Shown here: positions 33,304 through 33,481 of the stretch, one piece after another | Position numbering within the stretch: position 1 is the stretch's first letter | Layout: the number at the start of each line of letters is the position of its first letter | NCBI GenBank assembly: GCA_038520475.1 | Contig: JBCBLF010000023.1 | Span: forward strand, 1-33,481 | Source of the DNA: JBCCWF01 sp038520475 | GTDB taxonomy: Bacteria > Cyanobacteriota > Cyanobacteriia > CAKZMO01 | Length of the DNA stretch: 33,481 nucleotides | Direction: 5' to 3' | Notes under the pieces: model-generated | What the model was told of the DNA's origin: nothing | Database searches by the model: none | What the model saw: only the letters and a program-made list of their open reading frames with translations | Program-made: the position numbers and the translations under genes

Positions 33304-33354
33304 ATTCCACTACTATCAGCCGTGCTGCACGACTAGAACCATTCGTAGTGGAAT
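33304..33354. repeat. 10-bp inverted repeat around the gnd stop codon
   Basis: ATTCCACTAC at 33304-33313 and GTAGTGGAAT at 33345-33354 are exact reverse complements separated by 31 bases that include the gnd stop codon. On the gnd transcript this would form a stem closing over the stop codon. A smaller CGTGC-T-GCACG dyad lies in the loop. Confidence 0.5.
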
Positions 33355-33481
33355 GTACCTGGCTTATCAACACGCTCGAACGTGTGTGCACCAAAATAAT
33401 CTCGCTGCGCTTGAGTCAGATTTTGTGGTAGTGATGCTCGGCGATAACTATCGAAATAATCTAGCGATGCGCTAAATGCTG
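33333..33481 (-). CDS. gnd: 6-phosphogluconate dehydrogenase, C-terminal end (5' part beyond right edge)
   Basis: The minus strand from the right edge encodes 48 residues to a TAG stop at 33335-33333: ASLDYFDSYRRASLPQNLTQ, then AQRDYFGAHTFERVDKPGTF and HYEWF. This is the conserved C-terminal tail of decarboxylating 6-phosphogluconate dehydrogenase (oxidative pentose phosphate pathway), including the arginine/histidine-bearing tail region (RDYFGAHTFER) that reaches into the other subunit's active site. The catalytic and NADP-binding parts lie outside the window. It is convergent to the large coiled-coil protein gene. Confidence 0.93.
   Translation of the reverse strand, partial: AFSASLDYFDSYRRASLPQNLTQAQRDYFGAHTFERVDKPGTFHYEWF

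Noticed and set aside
1..33481. CRISPR arrays, tRNA, rRNA genes, insertion sequences with transposases
   Set aside because: No regularly spaced direct repeats, tRNA cloverleaf, rRNA or transposase-like coding sequence was seen.

Overview
The window is cyanobacterial chromosome. Three things point to this: the octamer GCGATCGC (HIP1, the highly iterated palindrome of cyanobacteria) recurs throughout, for example at 6366-6373; the ribosomal cluster has the cyanobacterial gene set and order (no rpsJ in front of rplC, no rpsN, no rpmD, truA after rplQ, prfA after rpmE); and several proteins have cyanobacterial-style sequences, such as L31 with a single cysteine and MoeB without zinc cysteines. 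Base composition is moderate. The species cannot be named from the sequence alone.

Layout. At the left edge (1-672, minus strand) is the 5' part of a gene for a protein with a pre-peptidase C-terminal-like domain and a CAP/SCP domain; its 3' end is outside the window. After a 610-bp intergenic stretch, bases 1283-16787 hold the S10-spc-alpha ribosomal supercluster on the plus strand: rplC, rplD, rplW, rplB, rpsS, rplV, rpsC, rplP, rpmC, rpsQ, rplN, rplX, rplE, rpsH, rplF, rplR, rpsE, rplO, secY, infA, rpmJ, rpsM, rpsK, rpoA, rplQ, truA, rplM, rpsI and rpmE. A good intrinsic terminator at 16873-16907 closes it. Short gaps, overlaps (rplD/rplW, rplN/rplX, rplM/rpsI) and coupled starts fit co-expression of ribosome, Sec translocon, initiation factor and RNA polymerase alpha. 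The adk gene, often found between secY and infA, is absent.

Next come prfA (release factor 1) and an SbcD/Mre11-type nuclease gene on the plus strand. Convergent to them is a large molybdenum hydroxylase in which the 2Fe-2S subunit is fused to the molybdopterin subunit with no FAD domain. Bases 23184-26286 carry three tandem AIM24/TIGR00266 paralogues, followed 3 bp later by an M48 membrane zinc protease. This is the most system-like accessory locus in the window. A small ribbon-helix-helix protein lies convergent to it.

The right part holds a JAMM/MPN+ metallopeptidase next to a MoeB-rhodanese E1-like protein (a sulfur-carrier or ubiquitin-like chemistry pair), a strong terminator, a 97-bp dyad-symmetric element, a DUF423 membrane protein, and a 911-residue coiled-coil plus disordered Ser/Glu/Gln-rich protein. 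The window ends with the 3' end of gnd (6-phosphogluconate dehydrogenase, minus strand), beside a perfect 21-bp hairpin.
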